DNA of 64,000 nucleotides. Origin: Henckelia pumila. Its lineage: Eukaryota > Streptophyta > Magnoliopsida > Lamiales > Gesneriaceae. Position numbers and translations under genes: made by a program. The stretch lies in NCBI RefSeq assembly GCF_033568475.1, contig NC_133123.1, positions 4,464,001 through 4,528,000 on the forward strand, given 5' to 3'. Positions 11,385 to 24,413 of the stretch are shown here, in pieces. Under the pieces are notes generated by a model. The model was not told the origin of the DNA and made no database searches. It worked only from the letters and a program-made list of their open reading frames with translations. The stretch's first letter is position 1. Every line of letters starts with the position of its first letter.

Positions 11385-11625
11385 TGTTTCACGGGTCAAT
11401 TTCGTGAGACTGTACGACCAAGCACTTGTCGTCCTTCAAATAATTGGAGGACTGCAATCAATGAGAATCGAACTCACGACCTTGACTTCCATACCAATTG
11501 TAAGACCGAGCGTTTGCCGCTTTACCAAAAGCTATAGCTGGTGGTAATGGTGCAACTCAAATCTTTTAAACCGCATAGCAACTCAAGCGTCATGATTCGA
11601 TCGCTCTACCACAAGTAGAGACAAT
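11385..11625 (-). mobile_element. tRNA-derived SINE-like element
   Basis: Read on the minus strand, there is an A-box-like GTGGTAGAGCGATCG near 11600-11615. It is followed by a second tRNA-like stretch, TTTTGGTAAAGCGGCAAACG (about 11503-11530), and a B-box-like GAGTTCGATTCTC (about 11460-11475). The body continues to CGTACAGTCTCACGAAA near 11400. Internal pol III promoter boxes without a foldable tRNA body indicate a SINE, possibly with a doubled head. Its ends were not defined precisely. Confidence 0.55.
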
Positions 11626-11644
11626 TATTACACCCAACGGAGAC

Positions 11645-11770
11645 ATGTTTTCTATTTGGATTATTCATGAAATATAATATTTTTTATTGTAAATATGAGC
11701 AAGGTTGACCCATATCACATATAAAAATTCGTGAGATTATCGCACGAAAGACCTCAATTTTTTGTGTTTT
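11645..11770. repeat. Degraded GTGAGAC-type inverted-repeat element
   Basis: Shares ATTCATGAAATATAATATTTTTT and GTTGACCCATAT with the copy near 10930, and ends with TTCGTGAGATTATCGCACG. Probably the same MITE-like family, heavily decayed. Confidence 0.4.
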
Positions 11771-12342
11771 CGGTGCATATATTTGTATTCATCTCACGTG
11801 TTTAATATATTTAACATTTTTTTTCTCTCATCAAGTACAAAATTAGAGGTACTATGTAATCGATGTAAGTGTTAAATATATAATAGATTAATGTGAAAAA
11901 CATAAATCACATATTTTAGTATCTGAAAATCCAAAATTCAATACTTGGCAGTAGGAGTGTTCATCGTTCGATTCAGTTTTAATTTGTTTAATTTCGGTTC
12001 GGTTTTTCGGTTTTCAGTTTATGAAAATTGTAATCCGAAGTCAAACCATTTTACTTCGGTTCGGTTCGATTTTGTACTATAATGAACCGATTTATACGGT
12101 TCGTTTTGATCTGTTTAATAGAGTAAACAAAAAAAACTTGTTTTACTTCAAAGGCATTGGAGAAAATAGAGAATTAAACAAATAATCAAATTTGGTCATT
12201 TTAATTTTTATAGTTTCCCTTCTCTTTGTTTCTTCCAGCACTCTGTATTTTCTCAAGGGACAATTGCATGTGAGATTTAATGTCAAGGAATCTACAAGAG
12301 CAGATAATTTCTTTCCTTTCTTGGGTTTTTTTTTGGGTGAAT

Positions 12343-12911
12343 TGGTATTCAGTCCCTAAATCCAAAAGCAAATTAAGAATCAGTCTCTTGTCAGAAAAAA
12401 TTTGTTTGCACTCCCTGGACCCACATTATTTTACTCGGATAAAATTAAGTACAAAACATTGAAAATATGGTACAAATACAAGATATTTGAGCACTAATTG
12501 TTCAAGATCTGAGTACAAAAATACAATTTTGAGTATAAAATCTAAACATTTTTATTAATGTGAACTTGCAACATGTGTTTGAGTACTCAAAAATCATATA
12601 TTTGTACCAGATCTAACACATTGGGTACTCAAAAATCACATATGAGTACCATATTTTTAATGTTTTGTACCGATTTTCCTCCAAATAAGATAAATGTGTT
12701 ATTAATATCAATATTTTTTAGTTCTAGAAAATCATATATTTATACTAGATCTAACACATTTGATACTCAAAAATCATGTATTTGTACCATATTTTTCATG
12801 TTTTGTACCGAATTTTATCCGAAACAAAACATGTGGGCCCAGAGCGTTTAAACAAAGTTTTTTTCTGACGGGGACTGATCATTAATTTTTGTTTAGGTTT
12901 GGGGACTGAAT
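12343..12911. mobile_element. Non-autonomous DNA element with inverted repeats of about 150 bp
   Basis: The left arm (12343-12490) begins TATTCAGTCCCTAAA and contains GATAAAATTAAGTACAAAAC. The right arm, read in reverse from 12911, begins AATTCAGTCCCCAAACC and contains GATAAAATTCGGTACAAAAC. The arms stay alignable over about 150 bp. Inside, a unit of about 110 bp (12580-12690) recurs at 12720-12830, marked by CATATATTTGTACCAGATCT and CATATATTTATACTAGATCT. No transposase is present. Target duplications are not clear. It looks like a foldback or MITE element. Confidence 0.75.
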
Positions 12912-13177
12912 TATAATTAACCGTTTTTTTTTCCTTGCGGTGAAATTTTAGTTTTATAATTAATACTTTTTTAAACAAATTTCATCGTGAGAATGTAAAT
13001 GTCACTACTCTTTCACAAATTCAATAAAATCCGTTTCATTTCAAAAAGCTAGTAGTCTAGCGTCAAGGATATATACATAAAGTTTCTTGGTCTTTATTCC
13101 ATCCAATATTTCGCTCTAATATATTACAATAATACATGCTTTTGTTATGGTCATTTTTCAATTTATCATCATCCTCT

Positions 13178-13523
13178 GTATCGTTTGATACATTAGATAA
13201 AAGTGAGATGAGACACAAATTTTTACTCATCTCATGTTTCTTTCATTTTTTTGTTAACCCAATGATATCTCATGGTCCGGTATAACATTAAATGTAGGCT
13301 TGACTACAAATACCTCTTAACTCACGGTATTAGTGGAGGATGAGTGTATATAAGTGAAATTGTGTGAAATTGACAATGGTAATTAAGAGAACAAACACAA
13401 TAATCCTACAAAATAAAAAACATACAAAACAACATATTATTCATATATATGTCTTACTCATCCATATCTCATCATGTTTTTATTCATCTATCGTACATCT
13501 CATCCACGATACCAAACGGTATC
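13178..13523. mobile_element. PIF/Harbinger-like MITE (Tourist type), probable
   Basis: The left end GTATCGTTTGATAC and the right end GTACCAAACGGTATC-like sequence (read as GATACCGTTTGGTA in reverse) form short inverted repeats. They resemble the ends of the better-preserved element at 32592-32947. The interior is AT-rich with GAGATGAG motifs. No clean target duplication was found. Confidence 0.45.
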
Positions 13524-14139
13524 TTACTATACATTATTTGTTATAATCTCGTGTAGTGTCTAACAAATCGGATGGGAGAAATTTACAACAATTATCTGCA
13601 AATTAATCTCATCTAGATCTAATATAGCGATTGCTAATCTAGACAATAATGAAAATGAAAAATAATTATCTGCAAACATAAACCATAATAGAATAATATT
13701 AAGCAGTCATTAAGTGAAGTTTGAAGAAGCTACGGCGGACGGTGGTCGTGGTCGGTGGACGGCGGATTTGGTGAGAGTGAGTGAGGGCCAGGCAAGCAAC
13801 GATGCGTGAGAACTCTAATTTGAAAATTAATTTTCCAACTAGGAGAGGAGATTTAGGACTAAAAATAAAGTGTATTAAAAATGGAAAAACCAACTAACCC
13901 AGGGACTAAAATGTAATATAACATAAATTATGACGGGTTCGGTTATTTTGGGTTTCTTATGTATAAAAACTGAAATCGAACCGAAAAACCAAAAAACTCA
14001 AAATTTATATTCAAAACTGAACCGAAAAACCAAAAAATCGATCCAAAAAAACCAAAACTTTAATTTCAATCGGTTTTTTCGGTTATATCAAAATAATGCG
14101 TACCTTAAATTTGGGGTTGGCAATTGCTATATATAATAT

Positions 14140-15318
14140 AATAATAAATAAATAAATACAAATGAGTATAAAAATAAGTAAAGGGCTCACATGCCGGGGT
14201 CCACCGTACACGCAGGGAGTGTGTAAAACCCGTACTCGGTTGACCCATTTCTGACCCGGTCTTCTTGGCTTCCTTCCACAAGAAGCAGCATACAGTGAGT
14301 GGCAAAAGGCACTGAAGGAGAAGAACTGATTCTTTCGCTGATTCTTGAAGTAAGAATTTGATTTTTGGCAATTTGATTGATCTTTTATATGACATTGATT
14401 GTATCGAATTTTGTTTCTGCGTAGCATTGATGCTTTTTTTCGTCTTTTCTTGATAAAACTTCTGTCAGAATGCGCCAATCGCCATCAATGGCATTGCATT
14501 TTCTAATTTTGGTGTGCGTTAAAGGAAAGAAAAGCAATTCCGTTTCTCGAAATTTTAATTAAAGATGATTAAAATTTTCGTTTAAATATGGAATGTGGAG
14601 ACCAGTGTATGAAATTATTTGCTATGAAAATGGTCTGAAATATCTGGAAAGATCGGATCTTTTGTTAATGGCTTCAGACACCCACCACACACAGTAATAA
14701 TTACATCCGAAATTTGTGCTTCAATGATCATTTTAGAACAATGTGGTTATATAGAAGTATGATGGTTTACAAAATTTAGATTAGATTTAGATTTAGATTT
14801 GAGTTGGTACAAACCAACATTGAGAATCGAAAATCACGTTCAAATGCAGTTATTGCAAGCCACATTAAGTCTTGTATCGTGCCTTTCTCACCTAGAACTC
14901 TATAAACCGGATGCATCTTGTTATTTATGAAATGATATAGCCAGTTGATCTCATACCTTTATGATCATGTTTAGTTATTGATATCAAAGTACAGTGTTAT
15001 TTCGTTGCTGAGTTTATTAGAATGCTTTAAACAAAACAAAAGAAAAAAACATAACTGGTGGCTCCTGATTCTATTACCAGTTAAAATTCTGCGTCCTAGG
15101 ATGCATGTGGTCTGTGTATATTGTTGCCTCCACTTTCTACGTGTCATGACCGACAATTTCTTGTGTTGTCTCATAATTGTTTGGCAATTTCATTTTACCA
15201 GTTTCATGATTTTTGGATCAGTGTATAGATAAAATATTTGAGATTGTGGCTCTCATATCTGTTGAATTTTTTATTGTGAATTTTATGTTAAAATGAAATG
15301 TGTTACTATTCATGAAGG
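14140..15318 (+). other. Promoter, leader and probable 5' UTR intron of the SDE5-like gene
   Basis: A GC-richer block at 14180-14350 looks like a promoter-proximal and leader segment. A GAA|GTAAGA donor occurs at about 14349, and an AAG|G acceptor lies one base before the ATG at 15319. A leader intron of about 970 bp is therefore plausible but not proven. No other gene is seen. Confidence 0.4.
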
Positions 15319-18300
15319 ATGAAACTAGAAGTGCCTTCTTCCAGCTCTCTGTACACTGATGATGACCAGAAGAATCTGAATTATTTGCTTGAAGCTTTTG
15401 GTTCTGTGGTTTCTCTAGAGGACATTGCTTCTGCGTATTGTCAAGCTGGTAGGGACGTAGAAGTTACTACCAATATTCTCTGTAGCCAGCAGGACAGCAC
15501 CGTTGGCTCTTCTACTTCGAAGACCCTGGAATCAACGGAGAGCGCAGCGAGTACATCTTCTGGATGTTCATCATATTACCCCCAAGAGAATGCTGTTGTT
15601 ACTAGGTCAAAGCCAAAAAAGAGTTCAGCATCGATGGGAACTGTGTCTTGTGTAATTGGAAGGCAATATATTACACCTAAACCTCAACCTAATGAATCAC
15701 ATGAGAATCATAAACCACCAAAATTGAATTCAGATGATTTTCCGGTGTCTGAGATCTGGAAAGAGAATGAGGTGTTAGAGACAACGTCAAGAGGTGAATC
15801 CATGAACCATGACATGGAAAAATTTCTCTTTAAAATGCTTGGAAAAGGATTCCAGCTGGACATGAGTTTAATCCATGATGTTGTTGGTAAGCATTCTTTC
15901 TTTTATACTCTTATTGTTAGCTTGGCTGTATTTTGAAGTACTCATGTTTCTGCCTATTGTTGGTACAACAAATAAAACCTGGAAATGATTGTAACTTGTC
16001 TTTTATTATGGAACTTCCTGTTCTGGTCTGACTGTAGTGCTTGAACCTTGTGAACATAATGACGTTGGCTCCGACAATTTGTTTGTGTTGTTTTGCAACA
16101 GTTATGCGTTGAAATCAATGAGTAAGTGACTGGGAACTCCCAGAATCCCCATTGGACTTTGTCTCTAGCAAATATACACATCCAATTTTAATGAAATTAG
16201 TTTTGCAGTGGAGGCTCGACCTGATCTTTCTTGTGGCTTTTCATCAACTTTACGTGCATAGAATAAGGTTGCCCAGGGTTTTATCACCAGTATATTGGCC
16301 ATATTTGTTGCATTTTTATTATGTTATTATTTTATAAGATTTTTCGAAGTATGATTGGAAGGCATAATATTTTGTTACATCAACTCAGCAATGCTTTGGA
16401 GATTGTGTTGTTACTCTTAATGCAGTCTCCTTTTTAAAGTTGAAGTGATCTCATCAACTTTCAGGCTTTGGGTCTTCTCGGCACCATCTAGATGTTACCC
16501 ACCTTCAGCTTTCTCTTAAAGTTTCTTTCTGTTTTATTATGATTCTTGTCACTTCGCTTATTGTGAAGTTAATAAAACTGAGTCCAGGCAGCCTTTAATT
16601 ATTGAGGAGTTACTTAGTAAATTCTAATTAACCCAACTTCAATTGTGGATGAGCAAGTCTTTTATGGCTGTTATTACTTTACTTACTTTTGTAAAATGAT
16701 GTTTTGATTTCCTCTTTTGGTCACCTTGTCGTCTGTAACATTGTTCAGTCATCTACACGCATTAAATTTTTAGAATTCGAATTTAAGAATACTCGTCTGC
16801 ACAACCTGGTTCAGAACTCTGAATGTCTCTCTCATTTTAATGGTTCTGGAGCATAGTTGATGATTTCTTGAAAATCAGAGCTCTGAATGTTTCTTTCATT
16901 TTGATGGCACTGAAGCATAGCTGATGATTTATTGAAACTATTATCACCAAATATCTGGGGTACAATAGTGCTTTAATTGAGTCTTTCTATAGTTTACCCA
17001 AACACTCTTTGTGAAGAAAATGGAGTATTATTATTATTTTCTCTAAGTTCACCTGCTTTAACTCGGATGAAAGTAGCATCTCATTGTTCCATGGCTTGAC
17101 TTTGCAGGTCAATGTGGATACGACATGCAAACAGTGAGTGCCTTTTTGTTTAACAACACATGCAAACCTTTTTATGATCTGAGTGAAATTCAGGTTTTTT
17201 GGATTGAAATTTGAGAATATGAAGGTCACTGTTTATGCATCTATCCAAATTAAGGCTCCGCTCCATTTTTATTTTATCGAATATACGGCTTTATTGTTCC
17301 TGTGATATTTCTATCTATTGGGTGGACAATGACACATACTGTTACTTGGTTTAAGATGGCACATCATACCGACCTATTCCAGCTATTCGAGAACATAACT
17401 TATTTAATTATAGAGATGTACCATAATATTCAGCCTCATCATTTTACTGGTGCTAGAATTATATTATGGGAAGATGCTCCATACACTGTCATTATCAAGT
17501 GCATTTTAAATGCGTATTTTTATATTCTATCTTATTATGCGATGGATTCTAATTCAGTTCTTCCATATGCAGAGCGTTGATAAACTTCTTGATCTTTCTG
17601 CATCGACCCTAGAGAAGAGTGACGATGTTGTTGACGTGGCTTCTGGAAATGTGAGGAATACCTTTCTGCGAAAACCTTTGTTGGAGAATGTCATTGTCAA
17701 ATGTTGGCATCTACTTTTAATTGCTCTGTCTCTTGAGCAGATTGCGTCTTTTTGCAGGAGTACTAGATCTCGTAATAATAAATTTTTTTCAAAGGCTGCA
17801 CTTTATTCGAGTTTTTTGGTAGTGTTTTATTTTGTTGCCAAAATATTGTGTTTCTCTGATCATATTTTAATCACTTTTACCTCCATTAAACACGTGATAC
17901 ATTAACCAGTTCAGTTGATGTATTCAGTTAAGATGTCATCCATGTGTTTTGGAAGTTACTACGTTCGATTTATTACATGCAATGTTCTTGAAATCAACTG
18001 ATTATAACTCAATTATTTCTTTTCATCATATAACTGCACCTTTCAGAATATGGAGATTAACGTAGACCTGGCATCCATGCAATCTAATGGGAAATCAGTT
18101 GAAAGTTATTCTGTAAGGTATGGTGTTTGGGTTGTTTGGATGTACTCTTGAAGGTGCTATTGGAGAAATCCTATTTTTCCACGGCATCTAAGAACTAGAT
18201 AACCTTTTAGCTCTGCACAAGGTTGTGAATGAAACTAATTCTTTCTACGCCGTTCTTGTTAACTTTCAGCAGTTCAGATGAATTGACACTACCTCATGGA

Positions 18301-20689
18301 GGGAAGAAAAATAATGACATCCAACGAGAAGTTTTAGAGTCACTGTTCAGGGTGCCTGGCGAGATTGAAGAAAAACCAGATTCTGCTCAACCAGTTAGAC
18401 GGCAAACTCGGCGATCACCATATGGTAAGGTCGTGACCAAACCATTGGAGGAAAAACTTTTTGAAGATTTTACTTTCATCACAAGACAACCTGTCAATAA
18501 CAGAGGCAAGTACTTTTTGTGGCGTGACTGAGAATTAAAATAAATTTCTTTAGAAAAAGTTAATGTGGATTTTAGGTTTTGCATTTAGAAGATTTGGTTT
18601 AGTTGTGGCCATTGAAACGTCACCTTTCTTATATTCTCCGCTAAATATTTGTGATAATTGATTTGTCTGTGTCCATTTCATTCTCGATGAGTTGCTTGAT
18701 TTATTGTGGAGTATTCTCAATTTACTCCTTGTCTTTTCAAATTAAGGAAAACACAAGTTTAGGTGAACTTTTGGCCTTATGAGTTTATAATACCATCAAT
18801 ACACAAGCTTACTGAAACAATTATTTTTGAAAGCTTCAAGAAGGAAACTTCACACTTGATGTCTTTGATGTAATTTTCATGATCTGTATCCTCTTTCACT
18901 GAAGACAAGTTTTTTCCATGCATCTCGAATTACCTTTACATCCACCGAAGATTACCTATACCATGTGATTATGACAAACATTTATTTATATTTTATTGGC
19001 CAGGTAATCTTAAAACAAACTGAATACTTTTCCACATATTTTAAAATGAATGGTCATGTAAGAATAATATGTTTCAGATGCTACGTGCTAGACAAGACCG
19101 ACATATTTTGTTCCTTTTTTTGGCCATCTCATCCATGAGGGACCGTAGTATTGAAGCTCGCCCTATCTATTTACTGTTATATAACTTCTGGCGATGTCAC
19201 ACACACTCAGCAAACAAGATTTTGATTTCTCTTTTCTGTCTTTGGCATACATATGTTGGTTAATTAGGTTATGAAGAAAATGATAATGAATATGAAGAAT
19301 TGCGCATAGCTGTGAAGGAGTATTGGACAACAATGAAAGATTACTATAAAGCTGTAAGTTCTCTCTCTTCCAACTTCCTTTCGCTCATCGTGAAACCCCT
19401 TCTTGAGAAAGTGGCTAGCATGTCTTACCCTTATTTTTCTGCATCACAGGGCTGTCAAATTGTATTTTTAGATTTAGCCTTTATGATTCTTTGGATTAAA
19501 GTTAGCATTTTTCTACAGGCTGTTGACGCTAAAACAAACGGGGATGATGAGAAAGCACAAAAGTTTCTGGAAATGGTATGCTGTTTGCATCCTAAAACGA
19601 TTGTCCCTTGTTACCATTGTCTGGGGGTGCATATCATATTTTGCTACTTGAACTGCCAAGCCCTGTTTTCCCTCAATTACTGTAAAATATAATCCATGAA
19701 TCTCTTGCCACATCACCCCTTTTGGAATAACTTGTTGACACCTCTGTGTTAGCTGCTCTTTGATTATTCTCTGCCTCTTTGAGGGCTAAGGTTTCAGATT
19801 TGAGCTTTTACTCTTTCATGATGAGACAAGCTGTATATGCTGTAAGAAAGGGAAGAAACTTGCTGCTAAAATTTAATGTTACATTGTTATCAGAAGGCAG
19901 GAATCAAGTTCTGACATTTTTTATACCATCCCTCAATCCACATTCAGTTGTATTACTTACTCTGCCTTTTTTAAATGCTTCTTGTCATTCATTTTTTTGT
20001 GGAGATGATTTCAGGGTCACTTTTTTATGAAGAAAGCTCAAGAATCAGATGAAAAATCTGCTCAAAAACTTACTGGGAACAGGTTAGAGGAACGCCCTAA
20101 AGATTTCTTCTTTGCGTTTTTTGTATTTTTAACTAATTGATAAAGGTCGTAATTTAACATCCCCTTTCGCCGGCAGTGATGAACAAGAAGAATTTTTGCT
20201 TAACATGCATTATCTTGACCCTAAGGATGCTGTGAGGCATCTTAGACTTAACTTGACTTCTTGGAGTGGTATGCCATGTGAGTCTTCAATATTGAAGGTT
20301 ATTTGACTATTGTTTTACATAATAATTTTTGTTCTTAATTTTATTTTTTTGCCAGCTTTTTCTTGCCTGAAAGTTGTTGTTGGAACCAATGGGGAAGACG
20401 CCAAAGAAGGACGGAGGAAACGCCTGGTATGATCTTTTATGTTATGTTTAATGATTGAATACTGATTGATTGTTGAATTCTGTATATATTTTTCTGGTGC
20501 TGATACATAAAGAGTATTTATAACATCTCCTTCTGATGCAAAAATAAATCATCTTCCACCACTCTGCTACAGATTACCAAGCTTCTGGAGAGGGAGGGGA
20601 TACCATGGACTGAAGAAGGAAATGGCTGGATAATTTCAATCCGAATAGACCAGATTGATCCAAAGAAATTAAGTTTTGCTAATAAATAA
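15319..20689 (+). CDS. SDE5: SDE5-like protein (DUF1771, Smr-type C-terminus) in RNA silencing
   Basis: Exons: 15319-15886, 17108-17133, 17573-17650, 18047-18117, 18270-18505, 19268-19353, 19519-19575, 20015-20082, 20177-20277, 20356-20426, 20573-20689. They total 492 residues; Arabidopsis SDE5 is of similar size. A UBA/CUE-like helix bundle lies at about 20-52 ([19 protein letters not shown]). The DUF1771 domain is at about 333-394 ([31 protein letters not shown]). A short Smr-like tail with [13 protein letters not shown] and [15 protein letters not shown] ends it. SDE5 is needed for trans-acting siRNA and transgene silencing alongside SGS3 and RDR6 (family knowledge). Exons in 17.5-18.1 kb are the least certain: the end of exon 3 could extend or another small exon may exist. 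The intron after 18505 starts with GC, and frame continuity (G|GT Gly) supports it. Confidence 0.85.
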
Positions 20690-21409
20690 GCTATTTCATT
20701 TTTTTTTCCTAGTTCAAATTATTATTTGGGAGATTTTAAACTGTGGGTGTTTTTCTATTCGACATTGGGAGAGAGCTCTTTTCCATAAATTCTTCTATTT
20801 TTTTTTTTTTACTCAAAATGAAGTTTGAAGAGCTCTTGATCAAGTCTCCGGGTCCATTTGCATTCACAGTTGGTTTATATGGCAGACTGGCAGTGATATT
20901 CTGTCTGTCATATATTGAAAGAAGATGCAACATGTTGATGATGATTAATAATAATATCGTGCTTCCCGACTTCTTGATTTTTACTGTGAAGCTATAAATT
21001 GTTTGCATCACCATAGAAATAATAGGAAATTTATATTCGTTTTTTTTTCAAAACAATAAAAGAGATTCTGCACATCAACAACAGGATGGTAGGTGCGTGC
21101 ATTAAGGTGAAAGATCTTATCATATGACATAACGTTTGCCTAAAAATCAAGTTTCAAGCCAGAGAACAAAAATCTGGAGTGACATAAAAGTTTGCGGAAA
21201 TTAATATTTGAAACTAAACTAATATAGATTAAGATTTACAAATGGTTGGAACTTTTAATCTATTACCTATGTGAATAAAAGGGTATTGTGAATCTACAAC
21301 TTTGTTTTTTTACTCTACACAAATTTTTGTAAAAATAAATACATATAAAGATATAAATCTAAAAGTTAAATCTTGGCTAGGACATAAAAGTAATGTATTA
21401 TATTACTTA
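20690..21409. other. Intergenic DNA downstream of SDE5
   Basis: Probable 3' UTR for the first 150-300 bases, then AT-rich sequence without a supported gene or clear repeat. Confidence 0.4.
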
Positions 21410-23858
21410 TCTATACCAATTATAAAAGTGTGAACCAAAGTCAAAGTTTTTCATTTTGTATTTTCAACTTTGTCCTTGGTTAGTACACACTTGATAAATT
21501 CTATGAAGATAATTTTGTAAAATCAATTATTATGATAAGGTCAAAATTGACAATGTCTGCATATTAGATAAGGTTTCAGTTTCCAAAACGATTGAAATAT
21601 CAAAATACTTTAGTTTTTATTTTCTTGTAGATAAAGAGAACATATTTTTTCTAAAAAAAATTTAATTAAATTAAATACTTATCCAGTTTTCTAAAATATT
21701 GAAACACCAAAATATTTTAGTTTTTATTTATAGATGGAATGACATATTTTTTCAACAAAAAAATCTTATGCATTTTAATTTGCGTAAGGACATATTGAAC
21801 TAAATAATTATATCATGAGTTCATAAATATAACAAAATATCAGATTTTTAAACGTTATTATTAATATATAAATATATAAATTAAATGTTACAATTAACAA
21901 AATAATATTTTTACAAGAGTTGGAGATGAATATCTTCAATTGTTTTTAGCAGAACTATAAGATTGATATTATTTAAATATTATTGAAATCTGTAAATATA
22001 TCTATGTTAATCAATCTACTACGGGTTAGTTAATAAATAAAAAAAAAGTCTAGAAAAATTATGGATGACACGTCTTACATTAAATTAAAAATCCTGTAAA
22101 AATTACATTGATGCAAGTTTTCAATCAGATGAATAAATAAAGAAAAATATGTTACAAAACGGTTGAAATACCAAAATAATTTAGTTTTTATTTTTTTGTA
22201 GATGGAATGACATATTTTTTCAACAAAAAATCTTATGTATTTTAATTTACGTAAGGACCTATTCAACTAAATAATTATATCATGAGTTCAAAAATATAAC
22301 AAAATATCATATTTTTAAACGTTATATATATATATATATATAAATTAAATTAAATTACACATCGGTATTGAAATAAATCAATTCATGTGGATATGAATAT
22401 TAAAAGTTGGAATTTAAAAAATTAACTATTTTTCCTCCTCAAAAAATCTAAAAACTATAGCAATAATTTTATAAGATGATGTTACAATTAACGAAGGAAT
22501 ATTTTTACAAAAGTTGGGGATTAATATCTTCAATTGTTTTTAACAAAACTATAAGATTGATATAATTTAAATATTATTAAAGTCTGTAAATATATCTATG
22601 TTAATCAATCTACTACGGGTTAGTTAATAAATCAAAAAAATAAGTCTAGAAAAATTATGGATGACACGTCTCACATTAAATTAAAGATCCTGTAAAAATT
22701 ACATTGATGCAAATTTTCAATCAGATGAATAAGTAAAAAAAAAATGCAACAAAACGGTTGAGATAAAATATGAAATGTTAACATTTGTAATTAAAGACAT
22801 TCAAAATTCAATCAAAAATTTCAACAATGAAAGCATTGTAAGCAAAAAGAGATCAGTAGATTTCGAAAAAACGATAAAAAAAAAGAGGACGTCCAATAAA
22901 TACATTGATCGTTAATGATACTGACATACAAGTAATGGAAGACGATAACATACCAGAATGCAGATGAGAATGATGAATTATTGTTAATTTTTGCAAGTAA
23001 ATATTTTTAGCATAAAAAAAGACCGTCTGATTAAATGATAACGATAGAAAAATACAAATGATTGATGAAGGTAGTATCACAAGAATTGTTATTAAAGATG
23101 ATGATAATAATGATTCTTTAATGAAGAATAAAAAACACATGATATGAAAAATTGTTAAAAAGATAAAAATCCCAAATATAAAATAAAAAAAATATTTGAC
23201 GCAATAATTTAAATTAAGGTTTAGAATGCATTATGTATACCAATTTTGTTTTCCCATAAATCAATAGTGATCAACATATAACATAGAAAATTACAAAATC
23301 ATATTTAATATAATTTGATTAACATATCTCACTTATTAACAAATAAAGAATAAATCATACATACATGAGATAGAAAATAAGACGAATTCATGGTACGAAG
23401 CATATCATAATTTCTCAAGATTAATAGAAAAATAGAAAACTCGATCGAGCTGTAATAATTACATAAGTTTCAATATCAAAATTGTGTTAATGTAAAACTA
23501 CAATAAACGTAACACTTATATTTATGAGCTTACATGAATTATTGATAATGTCTTATTCTAAACTGTTAATGTGGATGTAAAATAATCATAGCCGTAAATA
23601 ATACAAACATTGAAACTGCAGGTGTTACATTGTTCGAAAATGTTGCAAATATTTTTATTAGTTACAATGTCGAAAATTATATTGATTTTATCACTAAGAC
23701 ATGTATTAGCTTTTTTTCAAAAAATATATATTATTATCATGAAAATCATTTATTAACTGCGTGTTAATATCTTCGCATCTCAATTAATTTATTTAACAAC
23801 GTTTATCGACAACAAAATATGTTTCCACGTGCATCGCCCGCCCGTGACTTTTACTAGT
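21410..23858 (+). mobile_element. Probable non-autonomous Helitron, 2.45 kb
   Basis: The left end reads TCTATACCAATTATAAAAGTG after an A. The right end carries CACGTGCATCGCCCGCCCGTG, able to form a short GC-rich hairpin, then TTTTACTAGT followed by T. These are the known Helitron signs: 5' TC, a 3' hairpin followed by CTRRT, and insertion between A and T without target duplication. No Rep/helicase is encoded. The inside has two long direct repeats: about 21710-22170 is repeated at about 22183-22770 with an extra segment near 22340-22480, and a weaker partial copy lies at 21586-21715. Confidence 0.65.
21586..22770. repeat. Long tandem repeats inside the Helitron-like element
   Basis: Two adjacent units share GATGGAATGACATATTTTTT, AATAATTATATCATGAGTTC, ATCAATCTACTACGGGTTAG and ATTATGGATGACACGTCT, at an offset of about 470 bp that rises to about 590 bp after an insertion in the second unit. 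A partial third unit precedes them. Sequence agreement is high over most of the units, suggesting a fairly recent duplication. Confidence 0.8.
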
Positions 23859-24413
23859 TTTTTAGAAGTGAAGGAAGCTACAAAAAATTTACAGACAGAA
23901 GAGTTAAGTTGAAGTTGATTCATTTCTGTCATCTTTCCAAGTGTAACATTTGCCTACAATTTCTCTACAGCTAACATATGGAAAGCTGCCTCCCTTCCCA
24001 AATGGGCTTTCTCCCAACTTCTCACAACTTTTTCTTTATCCTCCCGCCCTTCACTTTTTTTTTACCACTCCAAATTGTAATGTGATGGCACTATGCCTCT
24101 CCACATTTTCACTAGGAACTCAGGGTCTGATATTACACTCATTTGATCATCTTTCTTTTTCTGTCAGCTTTTACTTTTCCGGGATGCTTCATCTGGTTTG
24201 GAGTTCGATCATGCCTCTGATTTTTGCTTGGATTTGGTTTCAGTGGTAGCGTTTGGATGGAGTGGCTTCATCTCCACTTTGGAGGATTATTTTACTTCCA
24301 TAATCTACAATAGCTTGGGCATCTCCTCCAAAGCAAATTCTAAGCCGCTGAAGATTTTTTTTTAAAAAAACAGGTGTACATAACCAAGTGATGAGATTAA
24401 TCAGAGAAGGAAT
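23859..24413. other. 3' flank of the PPR gene
   Basis: No gene is supported. Polypyrimidine-rich sequence; part of it is probably the 3' UTR of the minus-strand PPR gene. Confidence 0.35.

Larger units (their letters stand above)
11949..14115. repeat. CGGTTCGGTT-rich ends of a degraded composite element
   Basis: The stretch 11955-12115 is rich in TTCGGTTCGGTTTTTCGG. The stretch 13930-14095 is rich in its complement, ATCGAACCGAAAAACC, and closes again with CGGTTTTTTCGGTT. Such GGTTCGG-rich flanks are typical of short non-autonomous plant elements. Here they may mark two ends of one element into which the 12343-12911 and 13178-13523 elements inserted, or two separate elements. Confidence 0.35.

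Noticed and set aside
11455-11540. A tRNA gene on the minus strand
   Set aside because: The A- and B-box-like motifs are there, but no acceptor stem or full cloverleaf can be formed; a SINE explains it better.
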